Positions 35,926 to 45,379 are shown, counted from the stretch's first letter. The stretch is 64,000 bases of DNA from Paenibacillus sp. LHD-117 (GCF_030929555.1 NZ_JAVFVT010000014.1:90350-154349); one strand, 5' to 3'. Notes: generated by a model not told the origin, from the sequence alone. Numbers and translations: made by a program.

Positions 35926-37470
35926 ATGCGGAAAATTTACATTTTCGATACAACGCTTCGTGACGGCGAGCAATCTCCGGGCGTGAATTTGAATACGAAA
36001 GAGAAGGTCGAAATCGCGCTCCAGCTGGAGAAGCTTGGCGTAGACCGGATCGAAGCCGGCTTCCCGGCTGCATCCCCCGGCGACCTCGCCGCGGTGAACG
36101 CCGTTGCGCGCGCGGTCAAGAACGCGACGATCATCGGCCTGTCCCGTTCCCGCGAGCAGGACATCGACGCGGTTCGCGAAGCGCTGAAGGGCGCGCAGGA
36201 TCCTTGCATTCACTTGTTCCTGGCGACAAGCCCGATTCATCGGAAGCACAAGCTCCGGATGGAGAAGGAGCAAGTGCTCGAGGCGGCGGACCGGGCGATC
36301 CGGTACGCGAAACAATATTTCAGCAAGATCGAATTTTCGCCGGAGGATGCCGGACGTACGGAGCTCGACTTCCTATGCGAAGTGACAGACATGGCGATCA
36401 AGGCAGGGGCTACGGTCGTCAACATTCCGGATACGGTCGGCTACATGAATCCGCAGGAATTCGGCAATATCTTCAAGACGCTCAAAGAAAACGTACCGAA
36501 CATCGAGACGATTCAGCTGAGCGCTCATTGCCATGACGATCTAGGGATGGCGACAGCCAATGCGCTTGCCGCCATTCTGAACGGCGCCGACCAAGTGGAA
36601 GGCACGATCAACGGCATCGGCGAACGGGCGGGCAATACGGCGATCGAAGAGGTTGCGATGGCTCTGGCAACGCGTCCCGATTTCTTCGGAGCGCAGACCA
36701 CGCTGAACCTGAAGGAAATCGCCAAAACGAGCCGTCTTGTCAGCAAGCTGACGGGCATGGTCGTTCCGGGCAACAAAGCCATCGTAGGTGCCAACGCCTT
36801 CGCGCATGAGTCCGGCATTCACCAGGATGGCATGCTGAAAGAGAAGACGACGTACGAAATTATTTCGCCGGACACGATCGGCCTGCGCGAATCCAAGCTT
36901 GTGCTTGGTAAACACTCCGGACGCCACGCGTTCCGCGAGAAGCTGATCGACCTTGGTTACGAGCTGAACGATGACGCCGTCAACGCGGCGTTCGCGAAGT
37001 TCAAGGACCTGGCGGACAAGAAGAAAAACGTAAGCGACGAAGACATTCGCGCGATGCTGGAAGAGAAGCTGACCGATACGCCGGAAGTGTTCACGCTGGA
37101 GACGATCCAGGTGAGCTACGGCAACCAATCGACGCCAAGCGCTTCTGTGCGGGTACGTCTGGCCGAAGGCGAGACGCGTGTGGAGACGGCGGAAGGCAAC
37201 GGTTCCGTCGACGCCATCTACAACGCGATCGACAAGGCGACGGCTGAGACGGTCGAGCTGGAGGATTACTCCATCAAGTCGGTCTCGCAAGGGAAAGACG
37301 CGCTTGGCGAAGTCCATGTCGTGCTGAAGCAAGAAGAGATCTCCGCGCAAGGCAGAGGTTTAAGCACCGATATTCTGGAAGCCAGCGCACGTGCGTATAT
37401 CGACGCGGTGAACCGCCTGATCGAGAAACGTAAGTCGCCGGGCCGCCGGGATAAGATGAGCTTGATCTAA
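35926..37470 (+). CDS. leuA: 2-isopropylmalate synthase
   Basis: A 514-residue enzyme: TIM-barrel with [12 protein letters not shown] (metal Asp), [12 protein letters not shown], and [10 protein letters not shown], then the C-terminal allosteric domain (about 390-510) that senses leucine. It joins acetyl-CoA to 2-oxoisovalerate, committing carbon to leucine. GGAGGTG lies 10 bases before the ATG. leuB is present 1.3 kb on, but leuC and leuD are not in this window. Confidence 0.95.
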   Translation: MRKIYIFDTTLRDGEQSPGVNLNTKEKVEIALQLEKLGVDRIEAGFPAASPGDLAAVNAVARAVKNATIIGLSRSREQDIDAVREALKGAQDPCIHLFLATSPIHRKHKLRMEKEQVLEAADRAIRYAKQYFSKIEFSPEDAGRTELDFLCEVTDMAIKAGATVVNIPDTVGYMNPQEFGNIFKTLKENVPNIETIQLSAHCHDDLGMATANALAAILNGADQVEGTINGIGERAGNTAIEEVAMALATRPDFFGAQTTLNLKEIAKTSRLVSKLTGMVVPGNKAIVGANAFAHESGIHQDGMLKEKTTYEIISPDTIGLRESKLVLGKHSGRHAFREKLIDLGYELNDDAVNAAFAKFKDLADKKKNVSDEDIRAMLEEKLTDTPEVFTLETIQVSYGNQSTPSASVRVRLAEGETRVETAEGNGSVDAIYNAIDKATAETVELEDYSIKSVSQGKDALGEVHVVLKQEEISAQGRGLSTDILEASARAYIDAVNRLIEKRKSPGRRDKMSLI

Positions 37471-37511
37471 GAATAGCTTATCTTGAATAAACGCAAAAAA
37501 TCGCAAAAAAA

Positions 37512-37577
37512 ACGCCGGCAATGGCGGGAGGATGACCGAAAACGTCATGGCCCGACCATTGCCCGGCGTATTTTTTT
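37512..37577 (+). terminator. terminator of ilv-leuA operon
   Basis: ACGCCGG (37512-37518) and nearby ATGG pair with CCAT and CCGGCGT (37563-37569) across a long loop, then seven T. Confidence 0.75.
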
Positions 37578-37591
37578 GGCTCGCTAAACGA

Positions 37592-37903
37592 TCAGCCTTC
37601 AGGGGATAGGAACCAGCCCAAGCAGCCGAACAACACCATATATTGCAGCAGGAGAAAGAGATACACCTTCCTCCATAGCTTTCTTCGGTCTGCCGCCATG
37701 CATTCGAAATCGGGCCCTGCTTCAGGTTCGAGCTTCACCGCCTGATAGAGGAGAACGTTTAAGCCAAACGGGAGCGCGAGCGCCAGCAATGCCCATGGAA
37801 CGGACTGTTCCAAGCGATAAAACACGACCGTCATATAAATTTGAAAAGCAGCCGTCATCGCGACCATGACAACGATAATCGCATAAAAGGTAAATTCGGT
37901 CAT
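37592..37903 (-). CDS. small membrane protein
   Basis: A 103-residue protein with about three hydrophobic helices (TFYAIIVVMVAMTAAFQIYM at the start). Unknown family. ATG at 37903 overlaps the stop of the DUF1361 gene (ATGA) and has GAAGGAGT upstream, so the two are translationally coupled and probably form a membrane pair. Confidence 0.7.
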   Translation of the reverse strand: MTEFTFYAIIVVMVAMTAAFQIYMTVVFYRLEQSVPWALLALALPFGLNVLLYQAVKLEPEAGPDFECMAADRRKLWRKVYLFLLLQYMVLFGCLGWFLSPEG

Positions 37904-38556
37904 GTTTTTACTCCTTCGCCCGCTCTTGCGAACATCCATACGACCAACAGCTGCAGCAGCGTAATCCAGCCGATAAACAATAGGGCGTCGCGGGTTATTG
38001 AATCGATAAACTGTTGCATCAGCTTGAACGGCTCGGTGAACAGGTGGACGGAATGGAATCGAAGGAAACGTCCGATATAGATCCCGACGCTATTCAGAAC
38101 GATAAATGCAAACAGGATATGTCGGGACCAGCGACTCCATCTGCTGAGCTTCAACAAATCGAGTACCTGCTTTATCATAGTGGCATAATAAAAGACGGCA
38201 ATGAACACCCCCGATACGAGAATCGTAAAATGCCACCATTCCTTTACTCGGAGCCCCTCAGTGTAGCGAAAAGGAAAGGCGTTCAGATGGATCAAATCCG
38301 TAACGATATAAAAGACATTGGGCGACATGAGGAGAAACAGCACGTAAACCAAAAGGCTAGCCGGCAGCTCCGACCGTTTCCTTACCCGGAACAAAGGCAG
38401 AAGATAGGAAATTTCCAGCGACGCGTAAGCGAGGAATAGATTAAACAGCATAAAAGAAAAATGATGTTCGCTGACGAACAAGATAAGCGCATACGCAAAA
38501 AACAAGAGCCGCGCCTTGTTGCGGTCTCCGATGTTCGCAATTATTTTCGATGCCAT
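37900..38556 (-). CDS. DUF1361 family membrane protein
   Basis: A 218-residue protein with about six transmembrane helices resembling DUF1361. A typical block is PNVFYIVTDLIHLN in the middle. ATG at 38556 follows GGAGAGAGGG; a further in-frame ATG at 38580 lacks a site. Function unknown. With its coupled partner it lies opposite and between leuA and leuB, which are normally adjacent. Confidence 0.78.
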   Translation of the reverse strand: MASKIIANIGDRNKARLLFFAYALILFVSEHHFSFMLFNLFLAYASLEISYLLPLFRVRKRSELPASLLVYVLFLLMSPNVFYIVTDLIHLNAFPFRYTEGLRVKEWWHFTILVSGVFIAVFYYATMIKQVLDLLKLSRWSRWSRHILFAFIVLNSVGIYIGRFLRFHSVHLFTEPFKLMQQFIDSITRDALLFIGWITLLQLLVVWMFARAGEGVKT

Positions 38557-38783
38557 GGTTACCCTCTCTCCGATATTCAATCATGTCCAGCAGTCTGCTA
38601 TATGGTTAAACGAGATCGCGGCAGGACAGGTTGCGGCAAACGAAAAAAATAGTTGATTTTGGGAATCGCTAATCTTATAGCTCGCGCCTATAAAGTCCAT
38701 AGATTTTATATCTTGGTATGGCGACTCTATTTGTGGTTAAATGATAATAGATTGAGAATGAATATGAGGAGTGTTCGAACATT

Positions 38784-39860
38784 ATGTCGGAAGTAAAAAA
38801 AATTGCAGTCCTCGGCGGCGACGGTATCGGCCCTGAGGTTGTTGGAGAAGCGCTAAAAGTATTGAAAAAAACCGAGGACCTGTTCGGTTACCAATTCGAA
38901 ACGGAGCACGGCTTGTTCGGCGGCATCGCCATCGACGAGAAAGGGACTCCGCTTCCGCAAGAAACGCTTGAACTGTGCCAAGGCGCGGACGCCGTTCTGC
39001 TGGGCGCCGTCGGCGGTCCGAAGTGGGACAACAACTCGAAGGAGCTGCGTCCGGAAACGGGATTGCTCGGCATCCGCAAGGCACTGGGCCTGTTCTCGAA
39101 CATCCGCCCAGCTACCGTATTCGATTGTTTGAAGGAAGCTTCCACGCTGAAGCCGGAAGTGCTTGAAGGCACCGATCTGATTGTCGTTCGCGAGCTGACG
39201 GGAGGCATCTACTTCGGCGAGAAGTTCCGCCGCGAAGGCGCGAACGGCGAAGAAGCGGTTGACACTTGCGTGTACAATGTGCAAGAAGTCGAGCGCATCG
39301 TACGCCAGGCGTTCGATATCGCGATGACGCGCGGCAAACGTCTGGCTTCGGTCGACAAAGCCAACGTACTCGAGACATCCCGCCTGTGGCGCGAAGTCGT
39401 TAACCGGGTTGCGGTCGAATATCCGGAGGTTGAGCTCGAGCATGTGCTCGTCGACAACTGCGCGATGCAGCTGCTTCGCCGTCCGTCGAGCTTCGATGTT
39501 ATCGTAACCGAGAATATGTTCGGCGACATCCTGAGCGACGAAGCGGCAATGCTGACGGGCTCCATCGGCATGTTGTCCTCCGCATCGCTCGGTGAAGGCA
39601 GCTTCGGCCTTTACGAGCCGGTACACGGCTCCGCTCCGGACATTGCAGGCCAAGGCATCTCCAATCCGATTGCTACGATCTTGTCCGTTGCTTTGATGTT
39701 CCGCTTGACGTTCGGCTACCACGACGCGGCGAAGTCGATCGAAGAAGCGGTCAAGGAAGTGCTTGACGCGGGTCACCGTACGGGCGACATCGCGGTAGAT
39801 AAGAGCAAAGCAATCGGCACGACGGCAATGGGCGATCTGATCGTTGCGGCAATGAAGTAA
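38784..39860 (+). CDS. leuB: 3-isopropylmalate dehydrogenase
   Basis: A 358-residue NAD-dependent decarboxylating dehydrogenase: [17 protein letters not shown] start, [24 protein letters not shown] with the metal-binding Asp residues, and [15 protein letters not shown]. It oxidises 3-isopropylmalate to 2-oxoisocaproate in leucine synthesis. Separated from leuA by a terminator and two opposite-strand genes, so it must have its own promoter. Confidence 0.95.
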   Translation: MSEVKKIAVLGGDGIGPEVVGEALKVLKKTEDLFGYQFETEHGLFGGIAIDEKGTPLPQETLELCQGADAVLLGAVGGPKWDNNSKELRPETGLLGIRKALGLFSNIRPATVFDCLKEASTLKPEVLEGTDLIVVRELTGGIYFGEKFRREGANGEEAVDTCVYNVQEVERIVRQAFDIAMTRGKRLASVDKANVLETSRLWREVVNRVAVEYPEVELEHVLVDNCAMQLLRRPSSFDVIVTENMFGDILSDEAAMLTGSIGMLSSASLGEGSFGLYEPVHGSAPDIAGQGISNPIATILSVALMFRLTFGYHDAAKSIEEAVKEVLDAGHRTGDIAVDKSKAIGTTAMGDLIVAAMK

Positions 39861-39894
39861 TCGACAGGGAATGCGATTGATAACCTTTAACACT

Positions 39895-39957
39895 TTATAA
39901 TAATTACAAAAAACTATTTGTTATAATATTGACTTTATTATAGACCAATGATACTAT
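39895..39957 (+). promoter_or_regulatory. PerR-type box and promoter of peroxiredoxin gene
   Basis: TTATAAT-A-ATTACAA (39895-39909) matches the PerR 7-1-7 consensus at all but one position. Downstream lies TTGACT (39929-39934), 17-bp spacer, TACTAT (39952-39957). The box is about 20 bp upstream of the -35, so the repression geometry is unusual. Confidence 0.65.
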
Positions 39958-40034
39958 TCTTTAGGTAGAATCACACATCAATGAAGTGGCAATCCCTTAT
40001 ACATTAAGGATAGGTCAAGGAGGAGTTAATCATT

Positions 40035-40583
40035 ATGGCAGAACGTTTGGTAGGACGCCCGGCACCGGATTTCTCGATGGAAACAGCAACAGGCAACGGA
40101 CAGGACTTCGGTACTGCATCCCTTGCGGATTACAAAGGCAAATGGTTGGTATTGTTCTTCTACCCGCTTGATTTCACTTTCGTATGCCCGACCGAAATTA
40201 CGGCTCTGAGCGCTGCGGCTGAAGAGTTCAAGAAGCTCGACACCGAGATTCTCGGCGTTAGCGTGGACAGCAAACACAGCCACCGCGCTTGGATCAACAC
40301 GCCAGTGAACGATAATGGCCTTGGCCAATTGAACTTCCCGCTGGCTGCCGACATCACGAAGAGCGTTGCTCGCGACTACGGCGTACTGATCGAAGAAGAA
40401 GGCATCGCGCTTCGCGGGCTGTTCATCATCGATCCTGAAGGCGAAGTGAAATACCAAGTGGTTAACCATAACAACGTTGGCCGCAGCGTGGAAGAGACGC
40501 TTCGCGTATTGCAAGCTCTGCAATCAGGCGGACTTTGCCCAATCAACTGGAAGCCAGGCCAAAGCCACCTGGTAGCGAAGTAA
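40035..40583 (+). CDS. 2-Cys peroxiredoxin (AhpC/Prx1 type)
   Basis: A 182-residue thiol peroxidase. Peroxidatic Cys51 in DFTFVCPTE and resolving Cys168 in GGLCPINWKPG make it a typical 2-Cys peroxiredoxin. It reduces hydrogen peroxide and organic peroxides in the cytosol, recycled by thioredoxin or AhpF; no ahpF is adjacent. AGGAGGAG precedes the ATG. A PerR-type box upstream predicts peroxide induction. Confidence 0.93.
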   Translation: MAERLVGRPAPDFSMETATGNGQDFGTASLADYKGKWLVLFFYPLDFTFVCPTEITALSAAAEEFKKLDTEILGVSVDSKHSHRAWINTPVNDNGLGQLNFPLAADITKSVARDYGVLIEEEGIALRGLFIIDPEGEVKYQVVNHNNVGRSVEETLRVLQALQSGGLCPINWKPGQSHLVAK

Positions 40584-40601
40584 TCGTTGCTTCAACAAGC
40601 C

Positions 40602-40654
40602 AAAAAGGACATGCCACCCCTCGAGGGACACGGTATGTCCTTTTTCTTTTTTTT
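40602..40654 (+). terminator. terminator after peroxiredoxin
   Basis: AAAAAGGACAT (40602-40612) pairs with ATGTCCTTTTT (40635-40645), then a long T-run. Confidence 0.9.
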
Positions 40655-40781
40655 GCCGCGCCCCTTGCCAGTCGTTTGTGAGGAATTATTAATGAAGGAG
40701 ATCGTCGCAGGAATTTGAACCGATCATGTCGAATAAGTTAGAGTGAGAAAAGCAGGTTCTAATGTGCGGGAGGTTATCGCG

Positions 40782-41198
40782 ATGAGTTTCTGCTGTGGAG
40801 CAAGCATGATTGGAACGAAAGGCACCTTAAAACATTTTGCGACTCACATCCATAACGTGCCGATTACATTTTGTCCGGTCTGCCATCGGATCGATATCCA
40901 CTACCTGGCGCAAAGCGAATACGATATTCTTGCCGAATACGCGTATGGCGACAGAGCGGCCGAGGTGGATTTCGAGGATTACGTCGATCAAGATCAAGCG
41001 GCTTTACTCGAGAATTGCGTGAATCACGAGAATGAGGAGCCGATGGATGTCGTGCGCAGTCAGATCGACATGGCGCTCGATTTGCTTAGCTTCGCCAAAC
41101 AGATTGACGACAAGGAATGGCAATACGTACTTAAGAAACGGCTGCAAGTGCTGAACAGCAGACGCAACAAGCTGCTGCAGCGGAAGTCATCCGTGTGA
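40782..41198 (+). CDS. hypothetical protein with N-terminal zinc-ribbon-like cysteines
   Basis: A 138-residue soluble protein. The N-terminal third has Cys pairs (SFCCGA and FCPVCHR) and histidines that could bind zinc; the middle is acidic (EVDFEDYVDQDQ) and the end is a basic helix (KKRLQVLNSRRNKLLQRK). GGGAGG is eight bases before the ATG at 40782; an earlier in-frame start has no site. No family recognised. Confidence 0.65.
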   Translation: MSFCCGASMIGTKGTLKHFATHIHNVPITFCPVCHRIDIHYLAQSEYDILAEYAYGDRAAEVDFEDYVDQDQAALLENCVNHENEEPMDVVRSQIDMALDLLSFAKQIDDKEWQYVLKKRLQVLNSRRNKLLQRKSSV

Positions 41199-41224
41199 TG
41201 TTGGACGCTTTTTTATTCGTAAAC

Positions 41225-41250
41225 GCCTCCTTCAAGGAGGCTTTTTATTT
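41225..41250 (+). terminator. terminator
   Basis: GCCTCC (41225-41230) pairs with GGAGGC (41236-41241), then TTTTTATTT. Confidence 0.8.
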
Positions 41251-41265
41251 GCTCTTATAGATCGA

Positions 41266-41299
41266 GTTCAAAAAGCTCAGTAAATTGAGCTTTTTGAAC
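41266..41299. repeat. 14-bp perfect hairpin upstream of sigI
   Basis: GTTCAAAAAGCTCA (41266-41279) pairs perfectly with TGAGCTTTTTGAAC (41286-41299). It could be a second bidirectional terminator insulating sigI. Confidence 0.5.
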
Positions 41300-41335
41300 A
41301 ACCTCTATAAAATATATGAGTATTTTTTAATATGT

Positions 41336-41364
41336 ACCCCCACAATCGTCGAAGCTGCGACGAA
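41336..41364 (+). promoter_or_regulatory. candidate sigma-I autoregulatory promoter
   Basis: ACCCCC (41336-41341) followed 19 bp later by CGAA (41361-41364), the -35 and -10 elements reported for sigma-I promoters. The gap is a little longer than I would expect, so this is tentative. Confidence 0.45.
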
Positions 41365-41388
41365 ATATTAAGTAGTGAGGTGGAGCGG

Positions 41389-42204
41389 TTGTTGCTGATC
41401 CTATTCAAGCGATTCCTGCGTAAATCGGCTCCCACTGAGGCTGTATCATCCGAATTGAAGTTGGAGCCGGAGCAATATATCTTGCATATTCGACAAGGCG
41501 ACGAGAAGCTCCGAGAGCGATTCATCGCCGAGTATTCCCCGTACATAGCGAAAGTAACAAGCAGATTTAGCAAACGGTATATCGATCCGGAGAGGGACGA
41601 CGAATTCAGCATCGCGCTGTTAGCCTTTAATGAAGCCATCGACGGTTTCGACAGCTCGGCGGGACGTTCATTCCTAGGATTTGCCAAAACCGTCATGCAG
41701 CGTCGGCTTATTGACTATGCACGAAAAGAACATAGGCATCTTCAGTCCGTTCCGTATAGCGCATTCGATTCGGAGGGTGAAGATCAGACGGCGTATAACG
41801 CGCTAGAAACCAAGCAGGCGCTCGCTGCGCATGAGACTAGCAGATCCGATACGGAGCGGCGCATAGAGATTGTCGAACTCAGCGGCGAGCTGGAGCTGTA
41901 CGGAATCACGTTCATGGAGCTTGTCGAGCAGTCGCCAAAGCATGCGGATTCTCGCGCGATGTTGATAAGCATAGCGAGCAGGCTTGCCGATACGGCGGCA
42001 TGGATGGAGAGCCTGAAGGCTACGCAGAAGCTGCCCGTCAAAGAATTGATGGACGCATGCGGCGTATCCCGCAAAACGATCGAACGGAACCGGAAATACA
42101 TTATAGCGATCGCGATCATCCAATCCGGTCATTACCCTTATATGAACGATTATTTGCGCATTCGAAAATCTGACGAGAACGTAAGCAAGGAGGTGAGCCG
42201 ATGA
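41389..42204 (+). CDS. sigI: RNA polymerase sigma factor SigI
   Basis: A 271-residue sigma-70-like factor of the SigI family. Region 2 is visible as SKRYIDPERDDEFSIALLAF followed by DYARKEHRH; the C-terminal region has the helix-turn-helix LMDACGVSRKTIERNRKYI typical of SigI. In Bacillus it serves heat and envelope stress. TTG at 41389 is chosen, with GAGGTGG five bases upstream; TTG at 41392 is also possible, and an in-frame ATG at 41332 would overlap the likely promoter. It overlaps rsgI by 4 bp. Confidence 0.9.
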   Translation: MLLILFKRFLRKSAPTEAVSSELKLEPEQYILHIRQGDEKLRERFIAEYSPYIAKVTSRFSKRYIDPERDDEFSIALLAFNEAIDGFDSSAGRSFLGFAKTVMQRRLIDYARKEHRHLQSVPYSAFDSEGEDQTAYNALETKQALAAHETSRSDTERRIEIVELSGELELYGITFMELVEQSPKHADSRAMLISIASRLADTAAWMESLKATQKLPVKELMDACGVSRKTIERNRKYIIAIAIIQSGHYPYMNDYLRIRKSDENVSKEVSR

Positions 42205-43727
42205 AGCGCGGAATTGTAATGAGTATACATGCGAGCCATGCCGTAGTCATGACGCCGGAGGGGCAGTTCCTGAAAGCCCCGCTCAAAGGTTCGCCTCAAA
42301 TCGGGCAAGAGCTGCTGTTCGAAGAAGAAGCGGGAATCGTCCCGAGGCGGAATCGTAATCATCGAAGCCGAATCATGCAATACGCAGCTTCGGCGGCGGC
42401 CGTCCTACTTCTCTTCACCGCTTGCCTGCTTTACGTAGCGGCCCAGTCGAACTCGGTCGTCGCCTATGTCACGATGGACATTAACCCGAGCATCGAGATC
42501 GGCGTCGACGACAAGGAGAGGGTTCGCAAGCTTAGAGCGCTTAACGAAGATGGCAGAGAGCTCATCGAAGGCATCGATTACAAAGGGAAAGCGGTAGAGA
42601 CGGTCGCGACGCTCATCCTGGATAAGGCGAGCAGCGCCCACTATTTGGATGCGCCGCACAAAGACATTTTAATCGCGAGCATTCTGCTGAACGAATCCAA
42701 ATCGCAAGATCTTGAGTTCGAAAAGCTGCTGACCAAAAATTTGGATAACAACCTGCAAGATTGGCTATCTGAACACGACACACCGTCCGATAGCGTGACG
42801 ATTACGACGTTATTCGTCCCGGCGGAGCTTCGCAGCGAAGCGGATTCCGTAGGCATCTCGGCAGGCAAGATGGCCTTGTATCTCATGGCGAAAAACGAAG
42901 GGTACCAGCTCGAGCTCGAACAGCTCAAGAAACAATCCATCGATAAGGCAACCGAGTCGATCGGCGGCGTCGGACAAATTTTGGCCGATGCGGAGGACCC
43001 GGCTACCAAAATGAAGCTTCAAGAGCTCTTGAAGAAAGAACAAGCGGAGAAAAACGGAGCGAGCGCGAAGCCTTCCTCCACGACAACCGCAAAACCGACC
43101 TCGAAGCCGACAGCCAAACCAACGGTCAAACCGACGGCCAAACCGACCAAAAAACCCGCGGGCAAGCCGAGCGCGACGACAAAACCGGCTTGGGGAAATG
43201 CGGGAGGCTGGGGAGAGCGGGACGACTGGCAAGAGTGGGGAGATTGGAACGAAGAGCAGCTTAAGAAGTGGAAAAAACAATGGGAGGAATCGGGCGAAGA
43301 TTGGCGCGAGAAATGGGAAGACGCCAAAGATGATGCCTCCTCCGACGATAAAAACAAAAACGGAAACAAAGGCAATGGAATTAACGGCAAATCGTCCTCG
43401 GGCAACGATGATGACGATGACGATGATGAGGACGATGATAAGGACCGTGACCGCAACAACAGCAACGTAGGTTGGAACAACAACAAAAACAACGATAATA
43501 ACAAAAACAACGACAAGAACGGCGGAAAAAACGATGGGCAATCCGACCGTTCTTCAAGCGGTAAAAACGATAACGGGAATAACGGCAAAAACGGCAGCCG
43601 GGATCAAGACGACGACCGGGACGAACGGGAAGACCGGGACGAACGCGATGACGATGATGAAGATCGCGATAACGACGGCAAAAAAGGCAATGGCAGTGAT
43701 GAAGACCGCGGTGGCCGGCGGGACTGA
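42201..43727 (+). CDS. rsgI: anti-sigma-I factor RsgI with acidic low-complexity tail
   Basis: A 508-residue single-pass membrane protein. Cytosolic RsgI N-domain (1-50) that holds SigI; membrane helix (about 60-82); conserved external domain with MDINPSIEIG, where Asn95-Pro96 matches the reported RsgI autocleavage bond; then a Lys/Pro/Thr spacer (298-330), a Trp-rich amphipathic segment (337-375) and about 130 residues of mostly Asp, Asn, Lys, Gly and Arg. Clostridial RsgI proteins often carry carbohydrate-binding domains here; this one has none that I recognise. Coupled to sigI by ATGA. Confidence 0.9.
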   Translation: MKRGIVMSIHASHAVVMTPEGQFLKAPLKGSPQIGQELLFEEEAGIVPRRNRNHRSRIMQYAASAAAVLLLFTACLLYVAAQSNSVVAYVTMDINPSIEIGVDDKERVRKLRALNEDGRELIEGIDYKGKAVETVATLILDKASSAHYLDAPHKDILIASILLNESKSQDLEFEKLLTKNLDNNLQDWLSEHDTPSDSVTITTLFVPAELRSEADSVGISAGKMALYLMAKNEGYQLELEQLKKQSIDKATESIGGVGQILADAEDPATKMKLQELLKKEQAEKNGASAKPSSTTTAKPTSKPTAKPTVKPTAKPTKKPAGKPSATTKPAWGNAGGWGERDDWQEWGDWNEEQLKKWKKQWEESGEDWREKWEDAKDDASSDDKNKNGNKGNGINGKSSSGNDDDDDDDEDDDKDRDRNNSNVGWNNNKNNDNNKNNDKNGGKNDGQSDRSSSGKNDNGNNGKNGSRDQDDDRDEREDRDERDDDDEDRDNDGKKGNGSDEDRGGRRD

Positions 43728-43785
43728 TTTTAAGCATACATAGGTCTTAGGACATAATCAAACCATCCTGGCAGAGGCCAAAATC

Positions 43786-43809
43786 AGACTCCGGAAAACG
43801 AGTCTTTTC
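43786..43809 (+). terminator. terminator of sigI-rsgI
   Basis: AGACTC (43786-43791) pairs with GAGTCT (43800-43805), then TTT. Confidence 0.6.
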
Positions 43810-43845
43810 GACTATTCAAAGGCGTTTTTTCGACAGTATTTCCCG

Positions 43846-43875
43846 TTGACAGCCTTTGTAAAGTAATCCTATCAT
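43846..43875 (+). promoter_or_regulatory. promoter of histidine kinase gene
   Basis: TTGACA (43846-43851), 18-bp spacer, TATCAT (43870-43875). Confidence 0.6.
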
Positions 43876-43930
43876 TAGGTATGAGCGAACTCTATGATCT
43901 TTTATCTATAGCTTTGCCGGGGAGGAAGAT

Positions 43931-45328
43931 ATGATGCAAGCCATTCGAAAGCGTTATTTCCCCGCGCTTGCCGAGTATATCCGTGGTGGTAAAGACGCAT
44001 CGCTGTTGCATGCGAATGAGCTTGGCAAGCAATTATATGGCTTTCATCCGGAGGAAATAATCGCCGTACACGAAGATTGTATTCAAGCGCTCGCCGCTAA
44101 CGTGGATTCCAAAGACGCCGTTCAAATCTACCATCGCTCCTTTCTGTTTCTCATGGAGTTGATGGTAGCTTGCCGTTTCCGAATGGAGATCAATTCCGAA
44201 GGCGATATCGTCGAACCGACGGCCGAGCAGAAGATCGTAGCCATGCGGGAGAGGCTGCTCAGCTCTACCCGGTCGTTCGAGAAGGTCAAGAACAAATACG
44301 AGAACGTCTTGCAGCATATGGACAGCGGGATTGCCTTGTTTGATAGCGACGGAATTCTCTCGTTCGTCAACGTACAAATGGCGAAGCTGCTCGATATTCC
44401 TCGAAAGACGTTGGTCGGCTGCAACATTCGAGAGATATTGCTTCATCCCAAACTTAACATACATACCAAAAGAACGATTCTGCGATTGTATCGGGAGATG
44501 ATCCTGAAGCGCAATCGCTACTACGAGTTCCAGCAGAAGGATGGCAAACATTTGCTCGCGACGGTCACGTACGGAGACCAGTTGGACGGCGATTTTCTGT
44601 TCAGCGTGAAGGACGTGTCGGAATACAAGCAAATCGAGCAAAGCGCGTTGCAGAACGACAAGCTTGCGATGCTCGGCAAGATCGCTGCCGCCATCGCGCA
44701 CGAGATCCGCAACCCGCTTACGAGCATACGCGGCTTCATCCAGCTTCTCCGTCCTTATTTGCTGGAAGTGGGCAAGGAAGAGTATGCCAGAATTATTTTG
44801 ACCGAAATCGATAGAGCCAACGACATTATTTACGAATTCCTGAATTCGTCCAAACCTTCCGCGCCGATGAAGCAGGCGAAATCGATCGATCACTTGATCA
44901 GGGAAGTCGTCATGCTTACGGAGAGCGAGTCGCTGCTTCGCAATTGCGAGATCGGCGTGGAGTCGTATCTGGAAGATGCGATCGTCTCTATCGATATCAA
45001 GCAAGTGAAGCAGGTCGTGCTGAACCTGGTGAAGAACTCGCTGGATGCCGTCGAAGATGTGCAGGGCGATCGAAGGGGCAAAATCGACATCGTCTTGAAC
45101 AGCGATGGCCAGTACGTCGAGATCATGATTAAGGACAACGGCAAAGGGATGGACAAGCTGACGCTGAGCAAGCTGTTCGATCCGTTCTTCACGACGAAGG
45201 AAGAAGGGACGGGGCTTGGCCTCTCCGTTAGTTACCGAATTATCCGCAACCATGGCGGCACGATCCGCGTGAATAGCAAGATGGGCAGCGGGACGGAATT
45301 TATCATTTATTTGCCATTGGTGGGATAA
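43931..45328 (+). CDS. soluble histidine kinase with RsbU_N-like and PAS domains
   Basis: A 465-residue cytosolic kinase without membrane helices. Residues 1-85 resemble the RsbU N-terminal domain (YFPALAEYIRGGKDASLLHA), then a PAS domain (about 122-235), HisKA with His257 in AHEIRNPL, and HATPase_c (NLVKNSLDA, DNGKGM, GTGLGL). No response regulator is adjacent, so it is orphan, like the sporulation kinases that feed Spo0F. ATG codons at 43931 and 43934 are both plausible after GGGGAGGAAG. Confidence 0.85.
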   Translation: MMQAIRKRYFPALAEYIRGGKDASLLHANELGKQLYGFHPEEIIAVHEDCIQALAANVDSKDAVQIYHRSFLFLMELMVACRFRMEINSEGDIVEPTAEQKIVAMRERLLSSTRSFEKVKNKYENVLQHMDSGIALFDSDGILSFVNVQMAKLLDIPRKTLVGCNIREILLHPKLNIHTKRTILRLYREMILKRNRYYEFQQKDGKHLLATVTYGDQLDGDFLFSVKDVSEYKQIEQSALQNDKLAMLGKIAAAIAHEIRNPLTSIRGFIQLLRPYLLEVGKEEYARIILTEIDRANDIIYEFLNSSKPSAPMKQAKSIDHLIREVVMLTESESLLRNCEIGVESYLEDAIVSIDIKQVKQVVLNLVKNSLDAVEDVQGDRRGKIDIVLNSDGQYVEIMIKDNGKGMDKLTLSKLFDPFFTTKEEGTGLGLSVSYRIIRNHGGTIRVNSKMGSGTEFIIYLPLVG

Positions 45329-45334
45329 ACGATT

Positions 45335-45379
45335 AGAATCGAATCGGGGTGTTTGGAGGCCCGGTTCGATTCTTTTTTT
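45335..45379 (+). terminator. terminator after histidine kinase
   Basis: GAATCGAATCGGG pairs with CCCGGTTCGATTC (45360-45372), followed by seven T. Confidence 0.85.

Noticed and set aside
43070..43720. Short tandem motifs that could suggest a repeat array
   Set aside because: They are in frame with the Lys/Pro/Thr and Asp/Asn-rich part of RsgI and are not evenly spaced repeats with spacers, so no CRISPR.
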